Below, piece after piece: positions 17,117 through 25,934 of a DNA stretch of 60,280 nt. Location: contig JALHOJ010000017.1 of the NCBI GenBank assembly GCA_022843045.1, positions 1-60,280 on the forward strand, read 5' to 3'. The stretch is from Phycisphaerales bacterium. GTDB taxonomy: Bacteria; Planctomycetota; Phycisphaerae; Phycisphaerales; UBA1924. Position 1 is the stretch's first letter, and every line of letters starts with the position of its first letter. The notes beneath the pieces are model-generated. The model searched no databases. It was given only the letters and a program-made list of their open reading frames with translations, and was not told where the DNA came from. Both the position numbers and the translations under genes were made by a program.

Positions 17117-18571
17117 TTACTGCACGGCGTTGTTGGCGTTGACGACGCCGCCCGAGACGCAGCGGCCGGAGAGGGCAGCGTTGGCGCGGGTGGTGGACAG
17201 AAGGCGGTTGCGGACGTCCAAGTAGGTCCAGGAGGGGTAGCGGCTCCAGACGAGGGCGGCGACGCCTGTGACGTGGGGCGTGGCCATGCTGGTGCCGTCG
17301 AGGTAGACGTAGCTGGTGTTGCTGCTGTTGTAGCAGCTGGCGACCATGACGCCCGGGGCGGCGAGGTCGACGGTGGTTGCGCCGAAGTTGGCAAAGCCGG
17401 CGCGGGCGCCGTTGTTGTCGATGGCCATGACGCTGATGACGTTGTCGAAGTTGTAGTTGGCGGGGTATTGCGGGACGCTGTCGTTGTTGTCGCCGATGCC
17501 GTCCGCGCCGCCGTTGCCGGAGGCGGCGATGATCAGGTGGCCTGCGGTGCGGGCTGCGGAGATGGCGTTGCTGAGGGTGGTGTTGAACGCGCCGCCGCCC
17601 CAGCTGTGGTTGCTGAGCTTGATGCCCTTGATGCGGCAGTAGTCGATGGCGCTGGCGGCGGCGGTGGCGGAGACGCTGCCGCTGCGGCTGCCGATCTTGA
17701 GGCCGGCGAGGCGAACGGTCCAGGCGACGCCCGTGACGCCCCGGCCGTTGTTGCCGACGGCGCCGACAGTGCCGGCGGTGTGGGTGCCGTGGCCGTTGTC
17801 GTCGGTGGGGTTGTTGTCGTTGTTCCAGAAGTCCCAGCCCCAGGTGTCATCGACGCGGCCGTTGCCGTCGTTGTCGATGCGGTCGCCAGCGACTTCGCCC
17901 GGGTTGGTCCAGCGGTTGGCGGCCAGGTCTTCGTGGGTGCTGCGGATGCCGGAGTCGGCCATGCCCACGACGACGGAACTGCTGCCGGTCGTGAGGTCCC
18001 AGGCGAGGTTGGCGTCAATGTCGTTGTTGGCGACGCCCGGATCGCCGTTGACGGTCTGGCCGGTGTTGTTGAGGCCCCAGAGGAGGGAATAGAAGGAGTC
18101 GTTGGGGGTTGCGCCGAGGTTGTAGAAGTGGTCGGGCTCGGCGTATTCGACGGCACCCATTTCGGAGCCCAGGTCGATCATCATCTTGATGGCTTCCGGA
18201 ACGGGGAGGTCGGTTGTGATGTGGAAGGTGCCTGGGAGGAAACCGGGCCAGGACTGGATGACTTCGCCGCCGACGAGCTTGATGAGGGTTTGCTGGTCGT
18301 TGGGGTCGGCCTTGTCCGTGAACTTCACGATGAGGCTGTAGGGGTCGTAGGGCAAGGCGCGGTTGGCATCGAGGGCGGCATCGCGGTTGGCGCGCCACTG
18401 GGCCTTCCAGGTGCCGGCGTCGGGAGAGAAGGTGTCGATCTCGGCGGCGGGGGCGCCGGCTTGGTTGGGCTTGGCACCCTGGCCATTGGTGCCCGCGGCG
18501 TGGACGGTGCCGGCGAGGAAGAACAAGCTTGCGCAGACGATCGCCGAGTTATTCCAACTTTGGAAGTTCAT
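17117..18571 (-). CDS. Secreted subtilisin-like serine protease (S8 family)
   Basis: A 484-residue exported protease. Signal peptide: MNFQSWNNSAIVCASLFFLAGTVHA. An inhibitor-like propeptide spans about residues 75-150 (DPYSLIVKFTDKAD... GAVEYAEPDHFYNLG). The catalytic domain follows with Asp in VGMADSGIRSTHEDL, His in NGHGTHTAGTVGA and Ser in DGTSMATPHVTGVAAL, plus the oxyanion Asn in AASGNGG. The Asp motif is unusual in having Met-Ala where most members have Val/Ile. WGLNNTGQ and DIDANLAW fit the fervidolysin-like subgroup. No C-terminal sorting module. A predicted promoter lies 150 bases upstream. Confidence 0.93.
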   Translation of the reverse strand: MNFQSWNNSAIVCASLFFLAGTVHAAGTNGQGAKPNQAGAPAAEIDTFSPDAGTWKAQWRANRDAALDANRALPYDPYSLIVKFTDKADPNDQQTLIKLVGGEVIQSWPGFLPGTFHITTDLPVPEAIKMMIDLGSEMGAVEYAEPDHFYNLGATPNDSFYSLLWGLNNTGQTVNGDPGVANNDIDANLAWDLTTGSSSVVVGMADSGIRSTHEDLAANRWTNPGEVAGDRIDNDGNGRVDDTWGWDFWNNDNNPTDDNGHGTHTAGTVGAVGNNGRGVTGVAWTVRLAGLKIGSRSGSVSATAAASAIDYCRIKGIKLSNHSWGGGAFNTTLSNAISAARTAGHLIIAASGNGGADGIGDNNDSVPQYPANYNFDNVISVMAIDNNGARAGFANFGATTVDLAAPGVMVASCYNSSNTSYVYLDGTSMATPHVTGVAALVWSRYPSWTYLDVRNRLLSTTRANAALSGRCVSGGVVNANNAVQ

Positions 18572-18720
18572 GCTGCACTCCTGAGCGCGATGGGTTCGCG
18601 ATGCTGTGCCCGGTGTCGCGGATGAGGGGCGACGGATGGGGCGTCTCCACGATGCACGGGCGGCCCCGGGGCGACAGACGCCCGGGATTGGTGAAACACA
18701 TACCGCCTGATGCGGCGGCC

Positions 18721-18749
18721 AATATGCCAGAATTCTGTCTGTTTGTCAA
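18721..18749 (-). promoter_or_regulatory. Predicted sigma-70 promoter of the subtilisin gene
   Basis: On the minus strand a perfect TTGACA (18749-18744), 17-nt spacer and CATATT (18726-18721). It gives a 5' leader of about 140 nt. The rest of the 416-base gap to rnpB shows only the rnpB terminator. Confidence 0.6.
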
Positions 18750-18942
18750 GACCCTTCAGGGGGGAAAAGTGATGTCTTCGTGTGGAATGTCGGTGGTGGC
18801 CCCCCGCAACCCGGCAGAAGGCTGGGTGAAACGCTGGTGTGACGTGAGCATGTGAGATGGCGATGTGGCTGGCCGCAGCGGATGATGGCTGCCCGGTGGA
18901 GGTGGTGCGAGCAGCGTTGCTGCACGGCTTGCTGCCTCGCCC

Positions 18943-18980
18943 AAAACGGCCGCGGGGCCCTGGTTTCCCAAGGCCCCGCG
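18943..18980 (-). terminator. Intrinsic terminator of rnpB
   Basis: On the minus strand CGCGGGGCC pairs with GGCCCCGCG, extended inward by TTGG/CCAG around a GAAA loop (18980-18951), followed by GCCGTTTT. It starts 8 nt past the end of the RNase P RNA. Confidence 0.8.
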
Positions 18981-18987
18981 TCGCACT

Positions 18988-19425
18988 CGCGCGGCGTGTA
19001 AGCCGAGTTCTGTTCGAGCGTGTCTTGCGACGCGCCCGCCGCGGCCATTTCTCTTGGGCCGCGATTGCTCGCGACCTCCAGCAGCCTACCCGCGTCGACG
19101 GCGGACGGGCCGTCCGTTGGGCTCGCTTTCGCGAGACCAGCGACGCTGCATGGCCTTGCACGTGGTGGGGTTTGGCATGCCCCGCGAGTCACCTCGCGAG
19201 CGGTGGGCTCTTACTCCACCTTTTCACCCTTGCCTGAGCCGGAAGCCATCGCTGGCAGCCGGCCATCGGCGGTGTGTTTTCTGTGCCACTGTCCCTCGGG
19301 GTGAGTGGAAGGTGTCGCCACCCGCCCACGCCCCGGGTGGCGGTTAGCCACCACCATGCCCAATCGTGCTCGGACTTTCCTCATGACGGGCCCAAAGGCC
19401 CGGCACGCGACCGCGTTGCCGCGCG
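18988..19425 (-). ncRNA. rnpB: RNase P RNA, bacterial class A
   Basis: The catalytic RNA that trims 5' leaders from tRNA precursors, about 438 nt on the minus strand. The 5' P4-region motif GAGGAAAGTCCGAGCACG starts near 19385 and the 3' motif ACAGAACTCGGCTTA ends near 18997. The ends pair as P1: CGCGCGGC (19425-19418) with GCCGCGCG (18995-18988). P3 is visible as GGGCCTTTGGGCCC. A TACAAT -10 box lies exactly 7 nt upstream of the P1 start, and a terminator follows, so both ends are well supported. It diverges from tRNA-Pro. Small open frames over this stretch are artefacts. Confidence 0.95.
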
Positions 19426-19431
19426 TTGGAG

Positions 19432-19437
19432 ATTGTA
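19432..19437 (-). promoter_or_regulatory. -10 box of rnpB
   Basis: TACAAT on the minus strand, 6 nt before the inferred first base of RNase P RNA (19425). No good -35 element is seen at 16-18 nt. Confidence 0.6.
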
Positions 19438-19580
19438 TCGGCTTTGTGGGCAGGGAGTTGAGTTGCGCAAACGTGGGCAAGGGCGGGTTGAGACAGCAGG
19501 GTGAGGGGCGGCGCGCGGGGACGGTGGGCGGGGAGCGCGCCTAGAATGATGACCTGGCCGGAAACGGCTGGGATACACCG

Positions 19581-19656
19581 CGGGGTGTAGCGCAGCTTGG
19601 TTTAGCGCGCCTGACTGGGGGTCAGGAGGTCGAAGGTTCAAATCCTTTCACCCCGA
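19581..19656 (+). tRNA. tRNA-Pro (anticodon GGG)
   Basis: A 76-nt cloverleaf. Acceptor CGGGGTG/CACCCCG, D-stem GCGC/GCGC, anticodon stem CCTGA/TCAGG with loop CTGGGGG (anticodon GGG), T-arm GAAGG/CCTTT with loop TTCAAAT. Discriminator A; the CCA end is not encoded. A possible -10 TAGAAT lies at 19542-19547. It reads proline codon CCC (and CCU by wobble). Confidence 0.96.
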
Positions 19657-19670
19657 CTTGTTTTAGAGTG

Positions 19671-19707
19671 AAGCCCTTCGATGAGCACATCGAAGGGCTT
19701 TTTCGTT
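19671..19707 (+). terminator. Intrinsic terminator of tRNA-Pro
   Basis: AAGCCCTTCGATG (19671-19683), loop AGCA, CATCGAAGGGCTT (19688-19700), then TTTCGTT. A perfect 13-bp stem 14 nt after the tRNA. The following 270 bases up to the kinase show nothing recognisable. Confidence 0.9.
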
Positions 19708-19976
19708 GTGGGAATGGGACTTGCGAGAGTTCAAGCGCTCTCAAGGAACCTCAGAAAAACGAGCGATTTGGGGCTGCCTGTTGGTAGAAGTTAACTCTTG
19801 CGATCTCGGCGGGGCAATCTGGCCGCGTGCGACCGGTTCTGCGCGGCGGAGCAGGCATGCTGAGATTGCTCAGGTCACGCACGCGTATGGGGAATAGGCC
19901 AGGACGAGCAATGCACTGCGTGCGATGTTCCGCTCACACGGTCGAGTTGATGGTGGGAGACGTACGCGTTCGCCAT

Positions 19977-22757
19977 CTACTTGGTCACCGGCACTTTTCT
20001 ATTCAGAATCTCGGTCCAGTTGAACACGACGTTGAGTGAAGTGATGTCGTTGGTGATCTCAGGCTTGAAGTTCACCAGAAACCGGTCGCCGGCGATCGGT
20101 GCGAAGCTCTGGATGCGCAGCTTCCCAAAGTCCGCGACCTCGACCGGCGCGGAGATCGCCAGTTGGGGCTCAAGCGTCACCGTGATCTTCTGAAGCCGGT
20201 CCCGCTCATCGATCACGTATAGAGACTTTCCATCGGGTCCCCATGCATAGCCCCGACCTCCGGCATCCCGCATCCCGAGAGTCTTCATCATGATCGGCCT
20301 GCCGGTCTCTCCGTTCGGTCGTAGTTCCGCAATCCAGACCTGATTCTTGCCGGACTCATCACTCATGAACGCGAGCACGCGCCCGGTGCTCGAGAGCACG
20401 GCGTAGAAGCGATTGGCCTCCGAGGGAAGAAACGGAATAAGATCAGCGGCGGTTGCCTCTTTGTCACCCAGCGGCAGACGCATGATCTTCGGCTTGGCAC
20501 CGCCCATCTCTAGGTGTGTGATCAGCAGCCCGGCGTTGCCTGGGAGCCACGCACTGGGAAAGAAGAACTGATCCGATTGGGCGGACTTGAAGACCCGGCG
20601 CGGCGTTCCCGACTCGGCGCTCATGACGTAGATGCCGTCGGCGTCGTCCTTCCCGACCCGCGCATAGGCGATCTGCTTGCCATCGGGGGACCAGGTCGGG
20701 CCATCGCAATCCGCGTTCGGCTCGGCGGTCAGCTTGAGCAGATCCGGCTGATCGACGGGCGAGACCTGGAGCGAGAAGAGGTTGCGGGCGTTGGCCGTCG
20801 TCATCAACACGCGCCGACCGTCGGGCGAAGGCCACATGGCGATCAACCACTTGAGCTCGCCAAGCCACGGCTCCAGTTTCCCGTCCGCGCTCAGGATGCT
20901 CATGCCATAGTTCCATCCGCCGGGCGGCGGGGGCTTGTACATCAGCGTGCCCGAGTCGGTGAGGCGAAAGCCCCCAGGATTGATGGGCATGTCCGACGAG
21001 AGCCCGCCCCAGACCGCCACCGGCGGATGCCGCAACTCCACGGCGACCGGGTCAAACGGCGCCGCGAGAATGGCGTCGGCACGCGAGAAGACGATGTGCC
21101 CGGAGGGGAGATAGATGTTGGACCCGGCATCTTCGACCAGGACTTTCACACGCCCCGACGCAATCTCCAGCGCACCCAAACTCGTGAGATACCCTCGCGA
21201 TCCGTAGGTCACCACATTTACCAGGAGATGCCGCCCGTCCGGCAGTTCATTGCCTGAGAGCGTGATGACTGCGACGTTGGGACGCCCCGCATCCATGGGC
21301 ACCGATGCCGATCGAGTGCCGGTCTTCGAAAGTCGCGAGAACGAAGTCAAACCGTCCGACAGCAGGATATCACCGTTCGCGAGTTGCGCAAATGCCGGCG
21401 CGTTCGTTGGCAGTTCGGCAACGGTCGTTGCAGGCGCCGAGCCGTCGATTGGCACGATGCGGAGTTGCATACCTCCAGACGACTGCGTGGAGTTCGTTAC
21501 GAAGAGGAGGCTCCGTCCGTCTCTGGTTTCGGTCCCCCATAGAACGCCTTCAGTTCCGGCGAGCGGCTCAAACTCGTATCGATCCAGCGGGCGAACGAAG
21601 AGCCGGGTCGCGGGTTGACCCTCCGGGCCGGACTTTCTGGGCCGCCCAATGATCAGAAGTGTGCGGCCGTCGTCTGTGAGATTCCCACCCGAAACGACGA
21701 GTTCGGGCGGCATGTTGATGGCCACGCACTGTGGATCTGTGGTCGTGTTGGGTCGCGGTCCGAGTGCACGCCAGAGCCCGGCACCCAACGCGAGCATCGC
21801 CAATCCACCGATCAGACCAATCAGCAGTGTCGGCATCAGCCTGCGCGCCTGCCTTGGCCCCGGCTCGATTATGTCCGATTCCTTTCCGGCGATTGCCCGT
21901 TCGAGCTCCAGCCGAGCGTCCCCGATATCGTGCAGGCGGTTGCGCCGGTCCTTCGCGAGGCAGTTGGCCAGCAGCTCGCGCACGCGCCGTGGCGTGCGGG
22001 GCGGGAGCAGATTGAGGTCCGACTCTTTGTGCAGCGTCGCGCCGATCGCGTCTGCAACGGTCTCGCCGCTGAAGGGCTGCGAGCTGGTGAGCATCTCATA
22101 CAGCACGCAGCCGAAGGAGAAAATGTCTGAGCGTTTGTCGACGGGCTTGCCGCGGGCCTGTTCGGGGCTCATGTAGCCCGCCGTGCCCATGATGACGCCA
22201 GGGATCGTGGGCGAGTGCATGGGCATCGGCGAGGTGACGGTGGGTGACTGGGTGTTGACGGGCAGGTGCGTGGTCGAGGGCGCGCCGTCGGCGGTGCGCG
22301 CGAGCCCAAAGTCGAGTACTTTGACGACGCCCTCCGAAGTGACCATGACGTTGCCTGGCTTGAGATCGCGGTGGATGATGCCTTTCTCGTGGGCGGCTTC
22401 GAGGGCCTCGGCGATCTGCTTGGCTAGCGTCAGCGCATCGGCGACCGGGATCGGTCCCGCGGCCAAGCGATCCGCGAGCGTCTCACCTTCGATGTACTCC
22501 AGGACCAGATACGTGTGGCCGCCGGCGTGCTCAAGCCCGTGAATGCCGCCGACATTTGGATGGTTGAGCGAGGCGAGGAGTTTGGCCTCACGCTGGAAGC
22601 GGGCAAGGCGATCGGGGTCCGCCGCGAGGTCGGCGGGCAGGGACTTGATGGCGACCTGCCGGTCGAGCCTGGTGTCGGTGGCGAGGTACACCACGCCCAT
22701 GCCGCCGCGGCCGAGTTCACGTTGGATCTGGAATGGACCAATGGTGGCTGGGTGCAC
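19977..22757 (-). CDS. Membrane Ser/Thr protein kinase with C-terminal PD40/TolB-like propeller (paralogue 1)
   Basis: A 926-residue Hanks-type kinase. Glycine loop GRGGMG at 16-21, Lys38 in VAIK, catalytic loop HRDLKPGN at 129-136, DFG at 149-151, and GTAGYMSPEQARG as the APE region. The activation segment carries a Thr/Ser-rich insert (TTHLPVNTQSPTVTSPMPMH, about 162-181) that could be a phosphorylation site. A membrane segment at about 308-330 separates it from an external C-terminal part with WSPDGKQIAYAR-type repeats, the PD40/TolB beta-propeller seen in planctomycete and acidobacterial kinases. Ligand and targets unknown. It lies 237 bases downstream of its paralogue, with box-hairpin element copy A between them. 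Confidence 0.9.
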   Translation of the reverse strand: MHPATIGPFQIQRELGRGGMGVVYLATDTRLDRQVAIKSLPADLAADPDRLARFQREAKLLASLNHPNVGGIHGLEHAGGHTYLVLEYIEGETLADRLAAGPIPVADALTLAKQIAEALEAAHEKGIIHRDLKPGNVMVTSEGVVKVLDFGLARTADGAPSTTHLPVNTQSPTVTSPMPMHSPTIPGVIMGTAGYMSPEQARGKPVDKRSDIFSFGCVLYEMLTSSQPFSGETVADAIGATLHKESDLNLLPPRTPRRVRELLANCLAKDRRNRLHDIGDARLELERAIAGKESDIIEPGPRQARRLMPTLLIGLIGGLAMLALGAGLWRALGPRPNTTTDPQCVAINMPPELVVSGGNLTDDGRTLLIIGRPRKSGPEGQPATRLFVRPLDRYEFEPLAGTEGVLWGTETRDGRSLLFVTNSTQSSGGMQLRIVPIDGSAPATTVAELPTNAPAFAQLANGDILLSDGLTSFSRLSKTGTRSASVPMDAGRPNVAVITLSGNELPDGRHLLVNVVTYGSRGYLTSLGALEIASGRVKVLVEDAGSNIYLPSGHIVFSRADAILAAPFDPVAVELRHPPVAVWGGLSSDMPINPGGFRLTDSGTLMYKPPPPGGWNYGMSILSADGKLEPWLGELKWLIAMWPSPDGRRVLMTTANARNLFSLQVSPVDQPDLLKLTAEPNADCDGPTWSPDGKQIAYARVGKDDADGIYVMSAESGTPRRVFKSAQSDQFFFPSAWLPGNAGLLITHLEMGGAKPKIMRLPLGDKEATAADLIPFLPSEANRFYAVLSSTGRVLAFMSDESGKNQVWIAELRPNGETGRPIMMKTLGMRDAGGRGYAWGPDGKSLYVIDERDRLQKITVTLEPQLAISAPVEVADFGKLRIQSFAPIAGDRFLVNFKPEITNDITSLNVVFNWTEILNRKVPVTK

Positions 22758-22848
22758 GAGGAGGGCAGTGTACGGGTGAGAAGGGTCACGGTGCCCATCC
22801 AGAGTCTTCCGACGCCTGCAAGCGGCGTGTGCTGGGTGCCCAGACCCG

Positions 22849-22941
22849 AACGCCCTCCAAGAAAAGCTCTATTGGTGTACTATCACCCCGACTCGCACAG
22901 TGAACGCCCGTGAGCCCATGCTCGCGGGCGTCTGTGTTTTT
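22849..22941 (+). repeat. Box-hairpin element, copy A
   Basis: A conserved box (22849-22893) containing GCCCTCCAAGAAAAG, ATTGGTG, TACTAT and CACCCCGACT, then a hairpin at 22904-22931 with ACGCCCG/CGGGCGT and GAGC/GCTC stems around CCAT, then CTGTGTTTTTGG. Inside the box GGTG and CACC can pair around TACTAT. The box edge lies 92 nt upstream of the kinase start, read on the opposite strand. If read on plus it resembles a short RNA with an intrinsic terminator. Confidence 0.8.
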
Positions 22942-22994
22942 GGGACGGGGCGCCGAGCATAGTGGCCATCAGCCTGGACACACGAGATCGTGAC

Positions 22995-25748
22995 TTACTT
23001 CGTTGCACGCTCGTTTTTTAGCTCCTCTGACCAGTTCAGGATGACGTGGATCACGGGCGGCTGCTTCTCCCAAGGAGCCTTCTCGATCATCAAGAACTGC
23101 TCATCGGGCAGGACGTCGTAGCCGCCCCTGAACGCCGCTCGCAAGTTCAGATCGTTTGCGCTGAACATCTTCGTTGGCGGCTTCACGCTCAGGACAGACC
23201 CGGACGATTCGATCGTTGCGACCATCATGGCTTCGTCGCCACCACTGAAGAACAGACGCTTGCCATCGGGGGAGAATCGCGGCAGGAATCCGCCTCGCGA
23301 CGAGACCTGTATATTCGGTCCGTCTGCGCCAAATGGGCCGAGGTAGACCTCGGGCCGTCCCGATTCGTCGGAGGAATAGGCGATGAGCTTTCCATCCGGG
23401 GAGATGCGCGCTTCACCTTCGTTCACAGAGCGATTGCGCACCGGCATGAACGAGGCCTTGGCGTAGTCGTACATCATGATGTCGGAATTGCTTGCAATGT
23501 CGCCTGTGCGGCTTTCAACCAGCAATCCAGACGCGTCGGGCAGTTCCTGCAGCGGCACGATGAAGTTGTCTGACATTGCGGTGCCAGGCAGGCTCTTCGC
23601 GTCGCCACCGTTGACTGGCCAGCGAACAAGCGAAGCGGCTCCGTCGGCATTGACAAGGTGAGTCAAAATCGAAGTGCCGTCCACGGACCACGTCGGGCCG
23701 TAATTCTCACCCGTCGAGGTCAGCAGAGACTTTGATTGTCGCTCCAGATCGAGCACCCACACTTCGATCTTGCTTCGGAGTGTCGTGAACACCGCTTTGC
23801 GGCCGTCGGGGGAGAGAACCGGGCTCGCGTTGTAGTCGTCGGTTGCATCGAGGACAGGTGTCACCTGACCTTTCTCATCAACGCGAACCATCCGAAGACC
23901 CGCACCGAAACGTCCGCCGGGTACGTATGCGAATCCGCCACTGGGCGAAGCCGCGAGGTACGCCGAGTCCTGCCATTGATCTGTGCGAACGCCCTCCAGA
24001 GCGACCCTGGGCTCGCCGACGACGGTGCCGCGAACCGGATCGAAGCCGACGGTCATGACGGTCGTGCCGCGTGTGAACAGCAAGCGATCGGGCGCGATGA
24101 GTCGAGGCTCCGTCACCGCCCGGAGCACGACGCGTGACGATCCATTCTTCAGCGAGACCGCCAGCAGATTGAAACTTTCCGTCGTCGGGCCATCCCATGA
24201 GGTGCAGAGCACGTAGTCCGCCCCGGGCACGGCGAGCGGCACATCGAACGCGAGAACCGGCTTTCCTCCTTCCGGCGGCTTGGTGTCTGCTCCGGCCTTG
24301 GCGATTTGCACAGGAGTGCCACCGTCGGCGCTCACTCGCCACAGGCCGGATTGAGAGGCTGCCAAGACGATCGAGTTGTCATCGAGCCAGGCAAAGGACA
24401 CAAAGTTGGTGACGTCGCAGATCGTCAGCGCCGGGCCGCCCTCGGCGGGCATTTTCATCAACCGGCCCTTGGACGTAAAGCCCAGCCATTGTCCGTCCGG
24501 CGAGAACATCGGGTTTCTGCTGTCCTCGGTGTTCGCCAGCACCCGCGGGACAGTGCTCGACACTTCACGTACGCACAAGTACGACTTGTTGTTGGCGATC
24601 ACCGTGAACACGATCCGATCGCTCGTCGGGCTGATCGCCATTCCCGTCCCGGACCCGACGAACAGCGGCAGTGTGTAGCCGTCGGGTGGCTCGATCGTGA
24701 ATCGCACAACGGGCTTCATGGTTGTGGGCGTGCTGTCTCTGAATCTGCCGGACCAGAGCGGAAACGTGCCGCCGATGATGGCAGCCGCCGCGAGCATCCA
24801 GGCGAGCGTCGGACGGAGTCCGCGATGGCGTGTCGTCGCCGTTGGGCCACTGAGTCCGAGGACCGATCCCTGCGGATCACGAATCGCCTGGGAAAGCGTC
24901 AGTCGAGCATCGCCGATATCCCGCAGGCGATCGGCCTTGTCCTTGGTGAGGCACTGTGCGAGCAACAAGCGAACGGTGGGCGGAGTCGCGGCGGGCAGCA
25001 GCCTGAGGTCCGACTCCTTGTGCAGCGTTGCGCCGATCGCGTCTGCAACGGTCTCGCCGCGGAAGGGCTGCGCTCCGGTCAGCATCTCGAAGAGCACGCA
25101 CCCAAAGGAGAAGATGTCGGATCGCTTGTCGACCGGCTTGCCGCGGGCCTGCTCGGGGCTCATGTAGCCGGCGGTGCCCATGATGACGCCCGCGATCGTG
25201 GGCGAGTGCATGGGCAGCGGGGACGTGACGGTGGGTGATTGGGTGTTGACGGGCAGGTGCGTTGTGGTCGCAGCGCCATCGGCGGTTCGAGCCAAACCAA
25301 AGTCCAAGACCTTGGCGACGCCGTCGGGCGTGACCATCACGTTGCTGGGCTTGAGATCGCGGTGGACCACGCCCTTCTCGTGCGCGGCTTCGAGGGCCTC
25401 GGCGATCTGTCTGGCCAGGGCGAGGGCCTCATCGACCGAGATCGGGCCTTTGGCAAGTCGATCAGCGAGCGTCTCGCCCTGGACAAATTCCAGGATCAGA
25501 TACTGATGTCCATTCGCCTCTTCCAACCCATAGATCGCACCGATGCCGGGATGGTTGAGCGAGGCAAGCACCTTGGCTTCGCGTTGAAACCGCGCCAGTC
25601 GATCCTCGTCCTGCGCGAGGTGCGCCGGCAGCGCCTTGATGGCGACCTGCCGATCCAGGCGGGTATCCCGAGCCAGATACACCTCACCCATGCCACCCCG
25701 ACCGAGTTCGCGTTCAATCTTGAATGGGCCGATGGCTGGCGGTTGCAT
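22995..25748 (-). CDS. Membrane Ser/Thr protein kinase with C-terminal PD40 propeller (paralogue 2)
   Basis: A 917-residue paralogue of the next kinase downstream, with a near-identical kinase half: GRGGMG at 16-21, Lys38, HRDLKPSN, DFGLA, the same TTHLPVNTQSPTVTSPLPMH activation insert, and GTAGYMSPEQARGKP. A single membrane segment lies at about residues 315-335 (LAWMLAAAAIIGGTFPLW). The C-terminal half is a PD40 propeller (FSPDGQWLGFTS, LSPDGRKAVFTT, ISPDGKLIAYSSDESGRPEVY, FSPDGKRLFFSG) and is far more diverged between the two genes than the kinase half. The pair looks like a tandem duplication followed by sensor divergence. Confidence 0.9.
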   Translation of the reverse strand: MQPPAIGPFKIERELGRGGMGEVYLARDTRLDRQVAIKALPAHLAQDEDRLARFQREAKVLASLNHPGIGAIYGLEEANGHQYLILEFVQGETLADRLAKGPISVDEALALARQIAEALEAAHEKGVVHRDLKPSNVMVTPDGVAKVLDFGLARTADGAATTTHLPVNTQSPTVTSPLPMHSPTIAGVIMGTAGYMSPEQARGKPVDKRSDIFSFGCVLFEMLTGAQPFRGETVADAIGATLHKESDLRLLPAATPPTVRLLLAQCLTKDKADRLRDIGDARLTLSQAIRDPQGSVLGLSGPTATTRHRGLRPTLAWMLAAAAIIGGTFPLWSGRFRDSTPTTMKPVVRFTIEPPDGYTLPLFVGSGTGMAISPTSDRIVFTVIANNKSYLCVREVSSTVPRVLANTEDSRNPMFSPDGQWLGFTSKGRLMKMPAEGGPALTICDVTNFVSFAWLDDNSIVLAASQSGLWRVSADGGTPVQIAKAGADTKPPEGGKPVLAFDVPLAVPGADYVLCTSWDGPTTESFNLLAVSLKNGSSRVVLRAVTEPRLIAPDRLLFTRGTTVMTVGFDPVRGTVVGEPRVALEGVRTDQWQDSAYLAASPSGGFAYVPGGRFGAGLRMVRVDEKGQVTPVLDATDDYNASPVLSPDGRKAVFTTLRSKIEVWVLDLERQSKSLLTSTGENYGPTWSVDGTSILTHLVNADGAASLVRWPVNGGDAKSLPGTAMSDNFIVPLQELPDASGLLVESRTGDIASNSDIMMYDYAKASFMPVRNRSVNEGEARISPDGKLIAYSSDESGRPEVYLGPFGADGPNIQVSSRGGFLPRFSPDGKRLFFSGGDEAMMVATIESSGSVLSVKPPTKMFSANDLNLRAAFRGGYDVLPDEQFLMIEKAPWEKQPPVIHVILNWSEELKNERATK

Positions 25749-25837
25749 TGAGCGGGGAGTGTACGGTTCAGAAAGGGCACGGTGCTCATCCAGACTCTTG
25801 CGAGGCCAGCAAGCGGCGTGCAGGGTGCTCAGACCAT

Positions 25838-25916
25838 AACGCCCTTCAAGAAAAGTTAGTGGTGTGCTGTCACCGCGAATGACGTACGAACGCCCACGAG
25901 GTCTCTCGCGGGCGTT
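25838..25916 (+). repeat. Box-hairpin element, copy B
   Basis: The most diverged copy: GCCCTTCAAGAAAAG, GGTG, TGCTGT, CACCGCGA (box 25838-25883), then a hairpin at 25889-25916 with stems AACGCCC/GGGCGTT and CGAG/CTCG around GTCT. Box edge 90 nt upstream of the paralogue 2 start; the hairpin ends 18 nt from the stop of the phosphotransferase gene. No T tract follows on plus. Confidence 0.75.
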
Positions 25917-25934
25917 TGCGCTGGCGTCTGCCGC

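Noticed and set aside
17105-18625. Plus-strand open frame of 506 codons, Gly/Val/Ala-rich, over the subtilisin gene
   Set aside because: Exact antisense of a protease with complete catalytic triad and signal peptide; composition typical of antisense frames in high-GC DNA.
18857-19641. Several small open frames across rnpB
   Set aside because: They cover RNase P RNA, whose conserved 5' and 3' motifs, P1 pairing, -10 box and terminator are all present.
22849-22893. Box of the box-hairpin element as a tRNA gene or tRNA remnant
   Set aside because: It ends CACCCCGACT like the 3' end of the tRNA-Pro and is followed by a hairpin, but no matching 5' acceptor arm, anticodon arm or T loop exists in any of the four copies.
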